Shown one piece after another: positions 34,329-43,883 of a stretch of DNA of 64,000 bases; the first letter of the stretch is position 1; each line of letters begins with the position of its first letter. The position numbers and the translations under genes were made by a program. The notes under the pieces were generated by a model. That model was not told where the DNA came from. It worked only from the letters and a program-made list of their open reading frames with translations, and did not search any database. The DNA comes from Alphaproteobacteria bacterium (GTDB lineage Bacteria > Pseudomonadota > Alphaproteobacteria > Rs-D84 > CACZYB01), in assembly GCA_016297965.1 (NCBI GenBank), contig JAEDDP010000004.1, forward strand, positions 1 to 64,000, given 5' to 3'.

Positions 34329-35354
34329 TTACTTTATTTTTTCAATTTCCTTTTCAATTTTTGGAATAAAATTGTTTACAAGCATTTTCGAAGCATAAAG
34401 CACAGCATTTGAAAAACCGAACGCATCGGTTCCGCCATGACTTTTTACGACAACACCATTAAGTCCAAGCAACACCGCACCATTATATTTTCGTGGGTCA
34501 ATCTTGCTTTTAAATTTCTTAACGGAACTACGCATAAACATATAACCAATAATTGAAAGTATTGATTTTGTAAAAACTTTTTTCAAATCATTTTTGATAA
34601 ATTTTGCGGCACCTTCAATAGATTTAAGGGCAATATTACCACTGAATCCATCGGTTGCAATAACATCAACCTTGTCCTGCATAATATCATCACCTTCAAC
34701 AAATCCATAATAATCAAATGGAAGATGTTCTTTCTTTTCCGCAATGATTTCTTCTGCCTTTGTAAGGTAATCCAACCCCTTGCCGGCTTCTGAACCAATA
34801 TTCAAAATACCAACCCTTGGACGTTCCTTGCCAAGCAAGATTTTTACATACATACTTCCCATCACGGCAAATTGCACGATATTATGTTCATCACATTCGG
34901 CATTTGCCCCCAAATCCAACATAGCCGTATAATTAGCACTATTAGGGAGAAGTGTTGTAATCGCTGGACGACGGATTCCCTCAATCATAGAGATAAGAAG
35001 TTTTGAAATTCCCATCAAACAACCGGTATTTCCACCACTCACAACCGCATCCGCCTGCTTATTACGAACGGCTTCAATCGCCATCCACATAGATGTATTG
35101 CGCCCCCTTCTTATAATTTTTGATGGCTTATCATCGCCCTGCACCACTTCATCCGCCTGAATAACAGAAGAAATATTGTTAAGACGAGGATATTTTGCCA
35201 AATAAGGAGCCAAAACATTTGCATCCCCAAAAAGGAGCAAAGAAATATTGTTTTTAACTAAATAATCATAAACAATATCAAGTCCGGCAATAACTGAGTA
35301 AGGAGCATTATCCCCACCCATAGCGTCAATTGCAATCGTCCACTTTTTATCCAA
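34329..35354 (-). CDS. plsX: Phosphate acyltransferase PlsX
   Basis: PlsX makes acyl-phosphate from acyl-ACP for phospholipid synthesis and binds the membrane peripherally. The 341-residue protein has IAIDAMGGDNAP at the start, the SGGNTGCLMG motif, LDLGANAECDEHNI, and IATDGFSGNIALKSIEG. The start is TTG at 35354: AGGGGA lies seven bases upstream and the protein then begins as in relatives. It follows rpmF by 17 bp, the usual arrangement. Confidence 0.95.
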   Translation of the reverse strand: MDKKWTIAIDAMGGDNAPYSVIAGLDIVYDYLVKNNISLLLFGDANVLAPYLAKYPRLNNISSVIQADEVVQGDDKPSKIIRRGRNTSMWMAIEAVRNKQADAVVSGGNTGCLMGISKLLISMIEGIRRPAITTLLPNSANYTAMLDLGANAECDEHNIVQFAVMGSMYVKILLGKERPRVGILNIGSEAGKGLDYLTKAEEIIAEKKEHLPFDYYGFVEGDDIMQDKVDVIATDGFSGNIALKSIEGAAKFIKNDLKKVFTKSILSIIGYMFMRSSVKKFKSKIDPRKYNGAVLLGLNGVVVKSHGGTDAFGFSNAVLYASKMLVNNFIPKIEKEIEKIK

Positions 35355-35371
35355 AATGATTCCCCTACTTT

Positions 35372-35554
35372 TTATTTTGCAGAATCTTCAATAACTTTTC
35401 TGCCATTGTAAGAACCACAAGCCTTACATACGTTATGAGGTTTCACAACTTCACCACATACTTTACATACAGAAACTGCATTAACAGCCAAAGCATCGTG
35501 AGCTCTTCTCATATTTCTTCTTGATTGAGATGTTTTCTTTTTTGGAACAGCCAT
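35372..35554 (-). CDS. rpmF: 50S ribosomal protein L32
   Basis: The 60-residue protein starts AVPKKKTSQSRRNMRRAHDAL, the L32 signature, and keeps four zinc-type Cys as CKVC and CKAC. The N-terminal Met precedes Ala as usual. It heads rpmF-plsX-fabH-ihfA-MerR on the minus strand. GGAG is upstream of the ATG. Zinc-binding L32 here contrasts with the Cys-free L31 at 36295. Confidence 0.96.
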   Translation of the reverse strand: MAVPKKKTSQSRRNMRRAHDALAVNAVSVCKVCGEVVKPHNVCKACGSYNGRKVIEDSAK

Positions 35555-35728
35555 TTTAAATACTCCATTTCGTTAATTATTAAATTTTTTTAATTAAAAC
35601 AATCAGTTAATTGCCTATATTTAACACTAAATTAAATATTTTTGCAAGATTTATTTTAACATTCCTGAAAATATATATAATTTCAAAAGATTTTGCAAGT
35701 TATTTTAAGAATTTTTTAATAAAAGTAT

Positions 35729-35756
35729 TTGACTGTAAAATAAAAATAAGTATAAT
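35729..35756 (+). promoter_or_regulatory. Promoter for tRNA-Thr
   Basis: TTGACT (35729-35734) and a perfect TATAAT (35751-35756) are 16 bp apart. The tRNA starts 17 bp after the -10. Confidence 0.7.
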
Positions 35757-35772
35757 AGTCAAATATCTTGTT

Positions 35773-35847
35773 GCTACTGTGGCTCAGTGGTAGAGCGCAC
35801 CCTTGGTAAGGGTGAGGTCGTGAGTCCGATTCTCACCAGTAGCACCA
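35773..35847 (+). tRNA. tRNA-Thr (anticodon GGT)
   Basis: The acceptor stem GCTACTG/CAGTAGC pairs fully. The anticodon arm reads CCCTTGGTAAGGG with anticodon GGT, the T-loop region is GTGAGTCCGATTCTCAC, and CCA is encoded at 35845-35847. Confidence 0.95.
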
Positions 35848-35862
35848 TTCCAAGTTTTTGAT

Positions 35863-36195
35863 ATGAAAAAAGATATGTTTTTTAAATATTGCAAATTTTT
35901 ATTTGAAATAATATTTAAAATTCAATCTGAAATTGGAAATCCAAACATTGAAAACGACGAAACAAATAAGAAAAGATTGGCAAACCGAAAATACGGACAC
36001 ATTTCTGAATATCTTACATCTTTATTCATTGAAGCAAAAAGGATGCAGGGATATAAAATAAAGGAATGCCCTATTGTCAAAACCGATTTCAAATTGTTTA
36101 ATTTGCCAATAATTTACAGGGTAAAAACAAACGTATATGGAAAAATCTTTTTATTTGGTAAAAAGATAATAAAGTACAAATACTTCAAAAAATAG
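35863..36195 (+). CDS. Hypothetical protein, weak YraN/UPF0102-like pattern
   Basis: The 110-residue frame starts 15 bases after tRNA-Thr without a visible ribosome binding site. Residues about 45-75 (RKYGHISEYLTSLFIEAK, then GYKIKECPIVKT) resemble the helix and first strand of YraN-family nuclease-fold proteins. The expected GEIDLI motif is absent; a possible remnant is RVKTNVYGKIFLFGKK. It is rich in Lys, Ile and Phe. It could be a decayed yraN, a diverged protein, or a chance frame. Transcription from the tRNA promoter would read it. Confidence 0.4.
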   Translation: MKKDMFFKYCKFLFEIIFKIQSEIGNPNIENDETNKKRLANRKYGHISEYLTSLFIEAKRMQGYKIKECPIVKTDFKLFNLPIIYRVKTNVYGKIFLFGKKIIKYKYFKK

Positions 36196-36235
36196 TATCA
36201 CAACATATTATTTGCCAATTCACTTTTTCCCCCCA

Positions 36236-36272
36236 ACAAAAAATCCCCAAGCCTTCGTTCGGGGATTTTAAA
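36236..36272 (-). terminator. Intrinsic terminator behind rpmE
   Basis: AAATCCCC/GGGGATTT (36241-36248 and 36261-36268) forms an 8-bp stem. On the minus strand it is followed by six T, 22 bp past the rpmE stop. Confidence 0.75.
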
Positions 36273-36294
36273 TTCTTTACAATAAACAAAAATA

Positions 36295-36519
36295 TTATGC
36301 TTTTCTTGTAAATCCAGCAAATTTTTGTTTAAATTTATCGGCAGCACCACCACCAATATCTTGTAAACTTCTTTTACCTGTCCATGCTGGATGAGTATTT
36401 GGATCAATATCAAGTTTCAATGGTTCCTTTCTTTCCAATGTTGAACGCATTTTAACTACTTCACCAGTTGTAAGAATAACATCATATTCGTTATATTTTG
36501 GATGAATACCTTTTTTCAT
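36295..36519 (-). CDS. rpmE: 50S ribosomal protein L31 (Cys-free type)
   Basis: The 74-residue protein starts MKKGIHPKYNEYDVILTTGE and has DIDPNTHPAWTGK near residue 38-50, the L31 pattern. The CxxC zinc residues of classical L31 are absent, so it is the zinc-independent form common in alphaproteobacteria. AAGGAAT precedes the ATG. It is divergent from gmk, whose promoter lies in the 89-bp space between them. Confidence 0.93.
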   Translation of the reverse strand: MKKGIHPKYNEYDVILTTGEVVKMRSTLERKEPLKLDIDPNTHPAWTGKRSLQDIGGGAADKFKQKFAGFTRKA

Positions 36520-36537
36520 AATAAAATTCCTTTTGTT

Positions 36538-36566
36538 TTGACAATTAGTATACGATATTATATAAT
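36538..36566 (+). promoter_or_regulatory. Consensus sigma70 promoter for gmk
   Basis: Perfect TTGACA (36538-36543) and perfect TATAAT (36561-36566) with a 17-bp spacer, 42 bp before the gmk ATG. It is the closest match to consensus in the window. Confidence 0.8.
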
Positions 36567-36608
36567 AAAAAATATTTATTTCAAGTAAAAAATAGGGAAA
36601 AACACATT

Positions 36609-37190
36609 ATGCAAAGAATATTTGTAATCGCAGGACCAACAAATGCCGGAAAAGACACTATAATGCACCAATTATTGCCCGATACTTCCCTTAAACTTGT
36701 AAAGGTGGTAACCTCGGCATCGCGCCCTCCTCGCCCTGGTGAAGTTGATGGTGTTGACTATCATTTCTATTCACGGGATGAATTTAAGAAAAAAATTGAA
36801 AATAACGAATTTTTTGAATGGGCCTTGGTTCATAATGATTATAAGGGCATTCAAAAATCATCCATATACAACGATATTCCAAAGGACAAAGACATCCTTA
36901 TCCAAGTTGATGTTCAAGGATATATGAATTTGAAACGCACACTTGATTTTTCAAATTACAAACTTATCGGAATCTTCATTCTTCCACCATCAATGGAGGA
37001 ACTTAAACGAAGAATGACCCTTCGCGGTACCGAAAAGGACCCAAAGGATATAGAGATTCGCCTTGCCGATGCAAAGGTGGAAATTGATGACCGATATTTA
37101 TTTGATTATATCGTTGTCAACGACAATTTGGAAACTGCCGTTGCCGAAGTCAAAAATATAATTCACGAAAATCAACTTTCCGAATTTTAA
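36609..37190 (+). CDS. gmk: Guanylate kinase family protein
   Basis: Guanylate kinase phosphorylates GMP to GDP. The 193-residue protein has a P-loop GPTNAGKDT where GPSGxGKxT is usual, SRPPRPGEVDGVDYHFYSRDEF in the GMP site (both Arg kept), and FFEWALVHNDYKG, where the family has EWA followed by YYGT. RRMTLRGTEKD and the late DYIVVNDNLE match the lid and base-binding end. The changed SG and YGT positions make it a diverged member, so substrate preference could differ. The promoter is near-perfect. Its end overlaps the convergent DMT transporter gene by four bases. Confidence 0.78.
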   Translation: MQRIFVIAGPTNAGKDTIMHQLLPDTSLKLVKVVTSASRPPRPGEVDGVDYHFYSRDEFKKKIENNEFFEWALVHNDYKGIQKSSIYNDIPKDKDILIQVDVQGYMNLKRTLDFSNYKLIGIFILPPSMEELKRRMTLRGTEKDPKDIEIRLADAKVEIDDRYLFDYIVVNDNLETAVAEVKNIIHENQLSEF

Positions 37191-38068
37191 GATTTTGACT
37201 TACTTTTTCTGTTTGTAAGGTATATCCCAAGCAATACCAATATTCCACCATATATTTGTGATGAATAAATTTCCTCACCCAAAAGGAAATAAGCTTCAAT
37301 TGAGCTGAATACCGGCATCAAATAGTATATAACACTTGATTTTAACGAACCAATTTTTTCAATGGAAAGATTCCAACACAAATATGAAATCACCGAATTA
37401 AACAACCCCATGTATACAAGTGTTCCAATCGTCAACATATCCCATTTATCACAAACTGGGCTATGAATTGTTTGCCAAACAAATAATGGAAGTATGAAAA
37501 TTGTACCCACAAATATCATCATTGAAAGAAGTCCCGTTTGCGAAAATTCTTTTGGCTTTTTGGTCATAAGGACGCTGTAAATAGCAAATGATAAGGCAAG
37601 CATTAACATCCATAAATCACCAATTTTGAATGTAAGATTTGCCTTTAAAATATGTCCGTGAAGAATAATCACAACAACGCCCAAAAACGACAATACAATT
37701 CCAATAATTTGAAGCTTTGACACCTTTATTTTAAGGAATATCCGCGATAAAATCACAATAAACACTGGTCCCATCACACCAATCAACGACATTTCCACCG
37801 CGGAAATAGTTTGTGCTGCAACATAGGAAAAGGTATTCATCAAAATGATTCCAAAAATGGAATATAACAAAACCTTTTTCCAATATTTAAAATATATGTC
37901 TCCATTTTTATAAATTTCCTTTACCACAAACGGAAATAAAATAACCGATGCAAAAAACCACCTGTAAAAAGAAATTTGCCATGGTGTAAACGTATCAACA
38001 AAATATTTTGCCACAATAACATTAAAGCTCCAAAAAAACACCGCCAAAACTGCATATACATATCCCAT
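37187..38068 (-). CDS. EamA/DMT-family membrane exporter
   Basis: The 293-residue protein has ten hydrophobic segments arranged as two repeats of five, the EamA layout. It starts MGYVYAVLAVFFWSFNVIVAKYF, with FYRWFFASVILFPF in the first repeat and SLKSSVIYYLMPVFSSIEAYFLLGEEI near the end. Such proteins export metabolites, often amino acids or drugs; the substrate cannot be told. It is three bases behind the efflux outer-membrane gene and may be part of the pump transcript. The C-terminus is Lys/Ser-rich. Confidence 0.85.
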   Translation of the reverse strand: MGYVYAVLAVFFWSFNVIVAKYFVDTFTPWQISFYRWFFASVILFPFVVKEIYKNGDIYFKYWKKVLLYSIFGIILMNTFSYVAAQTISAVEMSLIGVMGPVFIVILSRIFLKIKVSKLQIIGIVLSFLGVVVIILHGHILKANLTFKIGDLWMLMLALSFAIYSVLMTKKPKEFSQTGLLSMMIFVGTIFILPLFVWQTIHSPVCDKWDMLTIGTLVYMGLFNSVISYLCWNLSIEKIGSLKSSVIYYLMPVFSSIEAYFLLGEEIYSSQIYGGILVLLGIYLTNRKSKSKS

Positions 38069-38071
38069 AAT

Positions 38072-39499
38072 CTACCCCTTTATTTTTTCATCTGAATTTA
38101 TATTTACGGCTCTGCCCCCTATTGCCTTATAAAAAGTAATTAAATATTTATAAAGATTCGCATTAGAGTTCACCCAATTTGTTTGTGCCGACAACCGGTT
38201 TTGTTCGGATTCAAGAACCTGTGAATAATCAATCAAACCAAGTTCATATTTTTTCCAATTAAGTTCGGAAACAAGGCTCATACTTTCGTATGCCTCACGT
38301 GCGGACTTATTTATCTGGTATTCCTTTTCCACCGCAACAATTGCATTTCTTACCTCGGAAACCGCAGTAAGTACTGTATTTTTATAATTTTCCAAACTTT
38401 CCTCGGTTAACAATTTTTGTATCCGAACATTTCGGCGAAGTTGCCCCCAATGAAAAATTGGAAAGGTTATACTTGGAATAATTGAACTTGCCGAACTGTC
38501 GCTATTTATAAGCTTTCGCCAAGGTTTTGATTCAAAACCCAAAAATCCAGACAATGAAAATGTTGGATAAAGTTCACCAAGGGCAACTCCAATTTCTGCA
38601 TTTTGAGCAATCAAATTTTCCTCTGCCACCTTTACATCCGGTCGGTTTCTTATAACTGAAATTGGAAGTTTATATAATTTTTCCAAATCAAATGCGAATA
38701 CATCACTTACGATATTCTTTTTATTTTCATATAAAACATCATCAATTTCCCCCGGAAGTTTACCAAGTATCACAGCCAATGAATTTGCATAAATTTCCCG
38801 TTGATATTCATATTCCGGAATTTGCATTTTTATTGTTTCCACCAAATATTTTGCTTGTGATACACTTATTTCATCGGTAAGTGCAACATTATATTTTTCC
38901 AAAACTATATCGTATGCTTCCTCCTGTATAGCCAAATTTTCAATGGCATTTTTAAGCTGTTGTTCCGTATTGCGAAGATTAACATAAATTGTTGCCACCT
39001 CCGATACCAAGGACACATTTACATTTTTAAGGTTGTAAATTTCCGCCATAAATTGAGCTTTTGATGCTTCGGTTTTTCTTCGTGTACCGCCGAAAATATC
39101 AATTTCCCAGTTCATATCAAGTCCTACCTCATAAAAATTTGAATTAAGCAAGGTCCCCATATTTTTACTGTTATTCACCTTTGTATATTTACCAATAAAA
39201 TCAAGTGTTGGAAAACCATTTTTCAATGTGATATTAAGGTTTTCCCGTGCCTGCTTTAATTTCAAAATTGCAATTTTTATTGATGGACTGTCTTCTTGAA
39301 CTTCATCCATAAAATTATTTAATGTTGCATCCCCAAAATCATACGGTGAAAAAGTATTTTCGGCATTTACCTTTTCAATATCATCAAGTCCAACCGATTT
39401 TTGTAATTCCTCATCATTAAACAACTTTGGGGTTGAATAATCCGGTCCAACAGTACACGCCGAAAGCAAAATAAAAGTTATCAAAAGCTGTTTTTTCAT
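38072..39499 (-). CDS. RND efflux outer-membrane lipoprotein (TolC/NodT family)
   Basis: This is the outer-membrane channel of a tripartite pump. The protein has a lipoprotein signal with lipobox LSAC followed by TVGPDYSTP, the NodT-family start, then two long helical outer-membrane efflux repeats with RPDVKVAEENLIAQNAEIGVALGELYPTFSLSG. I start it at 39499, four bases after AGGGG. An upstream ATG at 39532 lies inside the RND gene and would put 11 polar residues ahead of the signal. It overlaps nothing after this correction and lies 19 bp behind the RND gene. Confidence 0.9.
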   Translation of the reverse strand: MKKQLLITFILLSACTVGPDYSTPKLFNDEELQKSVGLDDIEKVNAENTFSPYDFGDATLNNFMDEVQEDSPSIKIAILKLKQARENLNITLKNGFPTLDFIGKYTKVNNSKNMGTLLNSNFYEVGLDMNWEIDIFGGTRRKTEASKAQFMAEIYNLKNVNVSLVSEVATIYVNLRNTEQQLKNAIENLAIQEEAYDIVLEKYNVALTDEISVSQAKYLVETIKMQIPEYEYQREIYANSLAVILGKLPGEIDDVLYENKKNIVSDVFAFDLEKLYKLPISVIRNRPDVKVAEENLIAQNAEIGVALGELYPTFSLSGFLGFESKPWRKLINSDSSASSIIPSITFPIFHWGQLRRNVRIQKLLTEESLENYKNTVLTAVSEVRNAIVAVEKEYQINKSAREAYESMSLVSELNWKKYELGLIDYSQVLESEQNRLSAQTNWVNSNANLYKYLITFYKAIGGRAVNINSDEKIKG

Positions 39500-39518
39500 T
39501 TTTCCCCTCAAACTATTC

Positions 39519-42500
39519 CTATTTATCTTCATAGGTCAACAATTTCATTTGACTGTTATCATCCGTTAAAACAGACACAGATTTTTTTGAAAACTTTGTA
39601 ATAACTGTATCAAAAATTGCAAACAATACCGGAATAAAAATAATTCCAATAACCGTTGCAAACAACATTCCAAAAAATACACTTGTTCCCATTGAAACCT
39701 GTGATGCGGCACCAGCACCCGTTGCAAATACCATTGGAATCACACCTAAAATAAATGTAAATGCAGTCATCAAAACGGCACGGTATCTTTCCCCTGCCCC
39801 ATCAACCGAAGCCTTTACAATATCGTATCCTTTCTTTCTGTAATCAAGTGTAAATTCCACAATCAAAATTGCATTTTTACTTGCCAATCCAATAAGAAGT
39901 ACTATTCCAAGTTGTGCATATATTGAAAGTGGCAATGACAACATCAACAATCCTATCAATGCCCCCATAATGGCAAATATATTTGAAAACATAACCGATA
40001 ATGCGACAAGCCAACTTTCATATAATGCAACAAGAAACAAATAACCAAATATAAAGGCAAGTCCGATAAGTATCACAATCAACCCTTGGGTTTCAACTTC
40101 CTGTAAACTTAACCCAGTCCATGAAATTGAATAGTTCTTCCCAAGTTTTTTTGCTAAATCTTCAATAACGGAAATTGCCTGACCTGTACTTACATTTTCT
40201 TTTGTTGATGCAGTAATTGACGCACTTAAATATTGATTAAATCTGTAAAATATTTTTGGGACAAGCACCATTGAAAGTTTTGAAATTTCCTTCACTTGAA
40301 TAAGTTTTCCCTTACCTGATTTAACATAGGTATTTAAAATATCGGCAAAATCCTTTCGGTATGGAAAATCCGATTGAACAATCACTTTATTTATTTGCCC
40401 AAGCGAGGTTATATTGTTTACATAAACCGAACCTAAATTTGCCTGTAATACGGTAAATAATGTTGAAACCGGAGTATTAAGGCTTTCAAGCTTTGTCCTA
40501 TCTACATCCAAAAATATATGTGGTGTTCCGGCAGTAAACCCAGAAAATGCAAATTCAAAGATTGGTGAACGATTAAGGTTAAATAAAAATTCTTCTAAAA
40601 CCTTATACAATTCATCACTTGAAATTGCCTGATTAAAGGCGTTAAGTTGGAAACTTAAACCACTGGAATTTCCAACACCTGGAATTGCCGGTAATGAATA
40701 AAAATCAATGGTCGCAGACATATCACCAGCATAAAGTTTCCTTAATTTTGACTGTATTGCCGTTTGTGAAAGGTCCTTACTTTCACGCTTATCCCAATCG
40801 GAAAGTCCAATCACACCCATACCAATATTTTCGCCACCACCACCCATAAGGCTTGTTCCGGAAATTCCAATAAAGAAATCCACACCCTTTTGTTTAAGGA
40901 CCTTATTCGCCATATTGGAAAGAAGTTGTTTTGTTTGATTCAAACTGGCATTATCCGGAAGTTGTACATTCGCAAAAATAAGCCCCTGATCTTCCTGCGG
41001 TATAAACGAAGTCGGTGTAATTTTAAAAAGGTAAATAATTACACAAATCACAACACCAATAATCCCAAGCGACATTTTCATATGACGACAAAAAAACGAA
41101 ACCACCAACAAATACTTTTCCTTTGTGTAATCCAAAACCTTATCAAACATAACAAAAAATTTCGCCTTTGTTTGTGGTTTATTTTTCAAAAATATTGCAC
41201 ACAAAGCAGGACTTAATGTTAACGCATTAACAGATGAAAAACTTACCGCCGTTGCTATGGTTACGGCAAATTGTTTGTAAATTTCACCGGTTAATCCAGC
41301 CATCAATCCAACCGGTATAAATATTGATAATAAAACAAGTGTTGTCGCCACAACTGCCCCGCCGATTTCTTGCATCGCCTTTTCCGATGCCTCGGTTGAA
41401 TTAAGATTTTTATATTTCATAAGGTATTCAACACGTTCTACCACAACAATGGCATCATCCACGACAAGACCAATCGCCAAAATCATTGCAAACAGGGTAA
41501 GAATATTTATATTGAATTTCAAAAGGTATATAACTGCAAATGTCGCAATCAATGAAACCGGAATTGTAATTGTCGGAATAAGTGTTGACCATGGATTTTG
41601 CAAAAACAAATACACCACCAACACCACAAGGGCAAACGTTAAAAATAATGTTGAAATAATACTTTGAATTGAGGCACGAACATATTTTGTTGAATCATAA
41701 ATTATTTCAAATTGCATATCATTCGGAAATGAGTTTTTAAGGTTTTCCATTTCCGTTTTAAGGTCCTTCATAATATTAAGGCTGTTTGTATTCGGCATCT
41801 GACTTAATCCAATAACAACCGCCGGTGAATTATTAAAATCTGCCTCTACATTATACGAACTTGCACCAATGGCAACATTCGCCACATCTTTAAGTCGCAC
41901 AATCGCACCATCGGAACCCGTTGCCACAATAATATTTTCAAAATCCGAAATTTTGTTAAGTTGCCCCTGAGTCATAAGAGATAAAACCAAATTTGTATCC
42001 TTTGCACTTGGCGCACTTCCTATACTTCCAACACCCGCCTGTATATTTTGACTTGAAATTGCACTTATCACATCTTCGGAGGTTAAGTTTAATGATGCAA
42101 GTTTATGTGGATTCATCCAAACCCTTATACTATACTGCGGACCATAAATATTAACATCACTTACACCTGGAACACGCCCCAATGGATTTTGAACATTCGT
42201 GTATGCAAAATTACTTAAATACAAATTATCATAGGTATTATTTTGCGACCGAAGAATAATCATTCCCAAAATATTTGATGACTGACTCTTTACCGTCAAA
42301 CCTTCCTTTGTCACAATTTCCGGAAGAATTGATGTTATCTGTTGAAGACGGTTTTCAACCTTTACCTGCGCAATATCCGGATTCGTGCCAATATTAAATG
42401 TAATGGTAAGTTGATAAAGTCCATTGTCATCTGAGGTTGATGACATATAAAGCATATTTTCAACACCATTCACCGCATTTTCAATTGGTACCGCCACCGT

Positions 42501-42686
42501 ATTCATAATGGTCGTTGCATTTGCCCCTGGATATGTTGCTTTTACCAAAATTTGTGGCGGAGTAATTTGTGGGTATTCCGAAACCGGCAAAACAATAATT
42601 GCCATCAATCCAAACAAAACCATTACAAGGGCAATAACTATTGCAAACCTTGGTCGCTTAATAAAAAAGGAAGAAAAATTATTCAT
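39519..42686 (-). CDS. RND-family multidrug efflux transporter (AcrB/MexB type, HAE1)
   Basis: This inner-membrane pump protein uses proton flow to expel hydrophobic compounds. The 1055-residue protein has twelve predicted membrane segments and two large periplasmic loops. Proton-relay residues are visible: the Asp pair in GLVVDDAIVVVERV (TM4) and Lys in GLASKNAILIVEF (TM10). Typical stretches include FIKRPRFAIVIALV at the start, VKVENRLQQ, and AVLMTAFTFILGVIPMVFATGAGA. It starts five bases after the MFP gene ends. The order MFP-RND-OMF on one strand is the standard complete pump operon. Ligand range cannot be deduced. Confidence 0.95.
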   Translation of the reverse strand: MNNFSSFFIKRPRFAIVIALVMVLFGLMAIIVLPVSEYPQITPPQILVKATYPGANATTIMNTVAVPIENAVNGVENMLYMSSTSDDNGLYQLTITFNIGTNPDIAQVKVENRLQQITSILPEIVTKEGLTVKSQSSNILGMIILRSQNNTYDNLYLSNFAYTNVQNPLGRVPGVSDVNIYGPQYSIRVWMNPHKLASLNLTSEDVISAISSQNIQAGVGSIGSAPSAKDTNLVLSLMTQGQLNKISDFENIIVATGSDGAIVRLKDVANVAIGASSYNVEADFNNSPAVVIGLSQMPNTNSLNIMKDLKTEMENLKNSFPNDMQFEIIYDSTKYVRASIQSIISTLFLTFALVVLVVYLFLQNPWSTLIPTITIPVSLIATFAVIYLLKFNINILTLFAMILAIGLVVDDAIVVVERVEYLMKYKNLNSTEASEKAMQEIGGAVVATTLVLLSIFIPVGLMAGLTGEIYKQFAVTIATAVSFSSVNALTLSPALCAIFLKNKPQTKAKFFVMFDKVLDYTKEKYLLVVSFFCRHMKMSLGIIGVVICVIIYLFKITPTSFIPQEDQGLIFANVQLPDNASLNQTKQLLSNMANKVLKQKGVDFFIGISGTSLMGGGGENIGMGVIGLSDWDKRESKDLSQTAIQSKLRKLYAGDMSATIDFYSLPAIPGVGNSSGLSFQLNAFNQAISSDELYKVLEEFLFNLNRSPIFEFAFSGFTAGTPHIFLDVDRTKLESLNTPVSTLFTVLQANLGSVYVNNITSLGQINKVIVQSDFPYRKDFADILNTYVKSGKGKLIQVKEISKLSMVLVPKIFYRFNQYLSASITASTKENVSTGQAISVIEDLAKKLGKNYSISWTGLSLQEVETQGLIVILIGLAFIFGYLFLVALYESWLVALSVMFSNIFAIMGALIGLLMLSLPLSIYAQLGIVLLIGLASKNAILIVEFTLDYRKKGYDIVKASVDGAGERYRAVLMTAFTFILGVIPMVFATGAGAASQVSMGTSVFFGMLFATVIGIIFIPVLFAIFDTVITKFSKKSVSVLTDDNSQMKLLTYEDK

Positions 42687-42691
42687 TTATT

Positions 42692-43807
42692 CTACTCCTT
42701 CGCATAAATGTTTTGCTTTAAATCAAATTCGGACAATGTATCCAAAACCACCACATCATCGGCAACCAAGCCCTCATCAACAACAAAATTATTGTTAATT
42801 GTTTGACCTATTGAAACCACTCTCTTTTCAGCTTTGTTATCCTTTAAAATATAGACATAGGTTTCCGTTGGTGTGAAATAAACCGCACTTTGTGGAAGCA
42901 AGATTGCATTATCAATAACCCGTTCCATAATCACATCAACATACGAATTTGCCACCAAAATTTTATCTGGATTTTTAAAATCAGCATAAACTTTTATTGA
43001 ACTTGTAAGTGGTGATACTTCATTGTCAAGGAACTTTATCTGCCCCACTTCATTATATAAATTGTCATTTGCCAACTTTAATTTTACATTCCAACCATCA
43101 AAAAACTTCTTTGATTTTGCCGATAACATTTCATTCATATATTCTTTATCCGCAATGGAAAAAACAACTCTGATTGGGTTAAATTGAATTATTTTCACCA
43201 ACGGACTTCCTTCCGGTGAAACATAATCACCCTTTGTAATTGAAACATCACCCACGGTTCCATTTATCGTAGATGATACAACAGTATAGTCATAATTGAT
43301 TCGGCTAAGTTCATAATTGGAAATTGCCGAAGCTAAGTTCGCCTGAGATGAAAGAAAAGAGGTTCTTGCATTATCAATATCATTTTTTGATACTGCCTTA
43401 CTTCCAGCCTGTTGCATTCGTTCATAAAATCTTTTTGCATTATCAAAGTTTACCTTTGCATCCAATACACCGGCATAGGCACTGTCAACATCCGCCTTAT
43501 ACTTTGCCTGCCGGATAATGAAAAGAGTATCCCCAATCCTAACATCTTGCCCACCACGAACCAAAACCTTATCAATAAAACCAGAAATAAAAGGCAACAC
43601 CGCCACAGATTTAATAGGAACAATATTTCCAATGTATTTTTTTGATACAGTTATTTGTTCCGGTTGAACTTTTTTTACATTCACAATAATTGAATTGTAA
43701 TCCGAAAAAATGCTTGATGACTTTGCCCTAAAAAGGTATCCGTAAAGGAAAACCCCCGCCACCAAAAGTAATACTATTGAAATAATAATTCGTAATATTT
43801 TGCCCAT
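42692..43807 (-). CDS. RND efflux periplasmic adaptor (membrane fusion protein)
   Basis: The adaptor bridges the RND pump and its outer-membrane channel. The protein has one N-terminal membrane anchor (GKILRIIISIVLLLVAGVFLYGY), a lipoyl/barrel-sandwich half before and after an alpha hairpin (VLPFISGFIDKVLVRGGQDV and VVSSTINGTVGD), and a beta-barrel domain ending LLPQSAVYFTPTETYVYIL. I start it at 43807, four bases after AGAGGG. The ATG 18 codons upstream (43861) lacks a ribosome binding site and would precede the anchor with an unrelated segment. No regulator gene is adjacent. Confidence 0.92.
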   Translation of the reverse strand: MGKILRIIISIVLLLVAGVFLYGYLFRAKSSSIFSDYNSIIVNVKKVQPEQITVSKKYIGNIVPIKSVAVLPFISGFIDKVLVRGGQDVRIGDTLFIIRQAKYKADVDSAYAGVLDAKVNFDNAKRFYERMQQAGSKAVSKNDIDNARTSFLSSQANLASAISNYELSRINYDYTVVSSTINGTVGDVSITKGDYVSPEGSPLVKIIQFNPIRVVFSIADKEYMNEMLSAKSKKFFDGWNVKLKLANDNLYNEVGQIKFLDNEVSPLTSSIKVYADFKNPDKILVANSYVDVIMERVIDNAILLPQSAVYFTPTETYVYILKDNKAEKRVVSIGQTINNNFVVDEGLVADDVVVLDTLSEFDLKQNIYAKE

Positions 43808-43883
43808 TTTACCCTCTCCAATCTTCACATCTATTGTAAAGATTGCGAAAGGATTCGGCAATAATCAGATATTCCTAAGCAAG

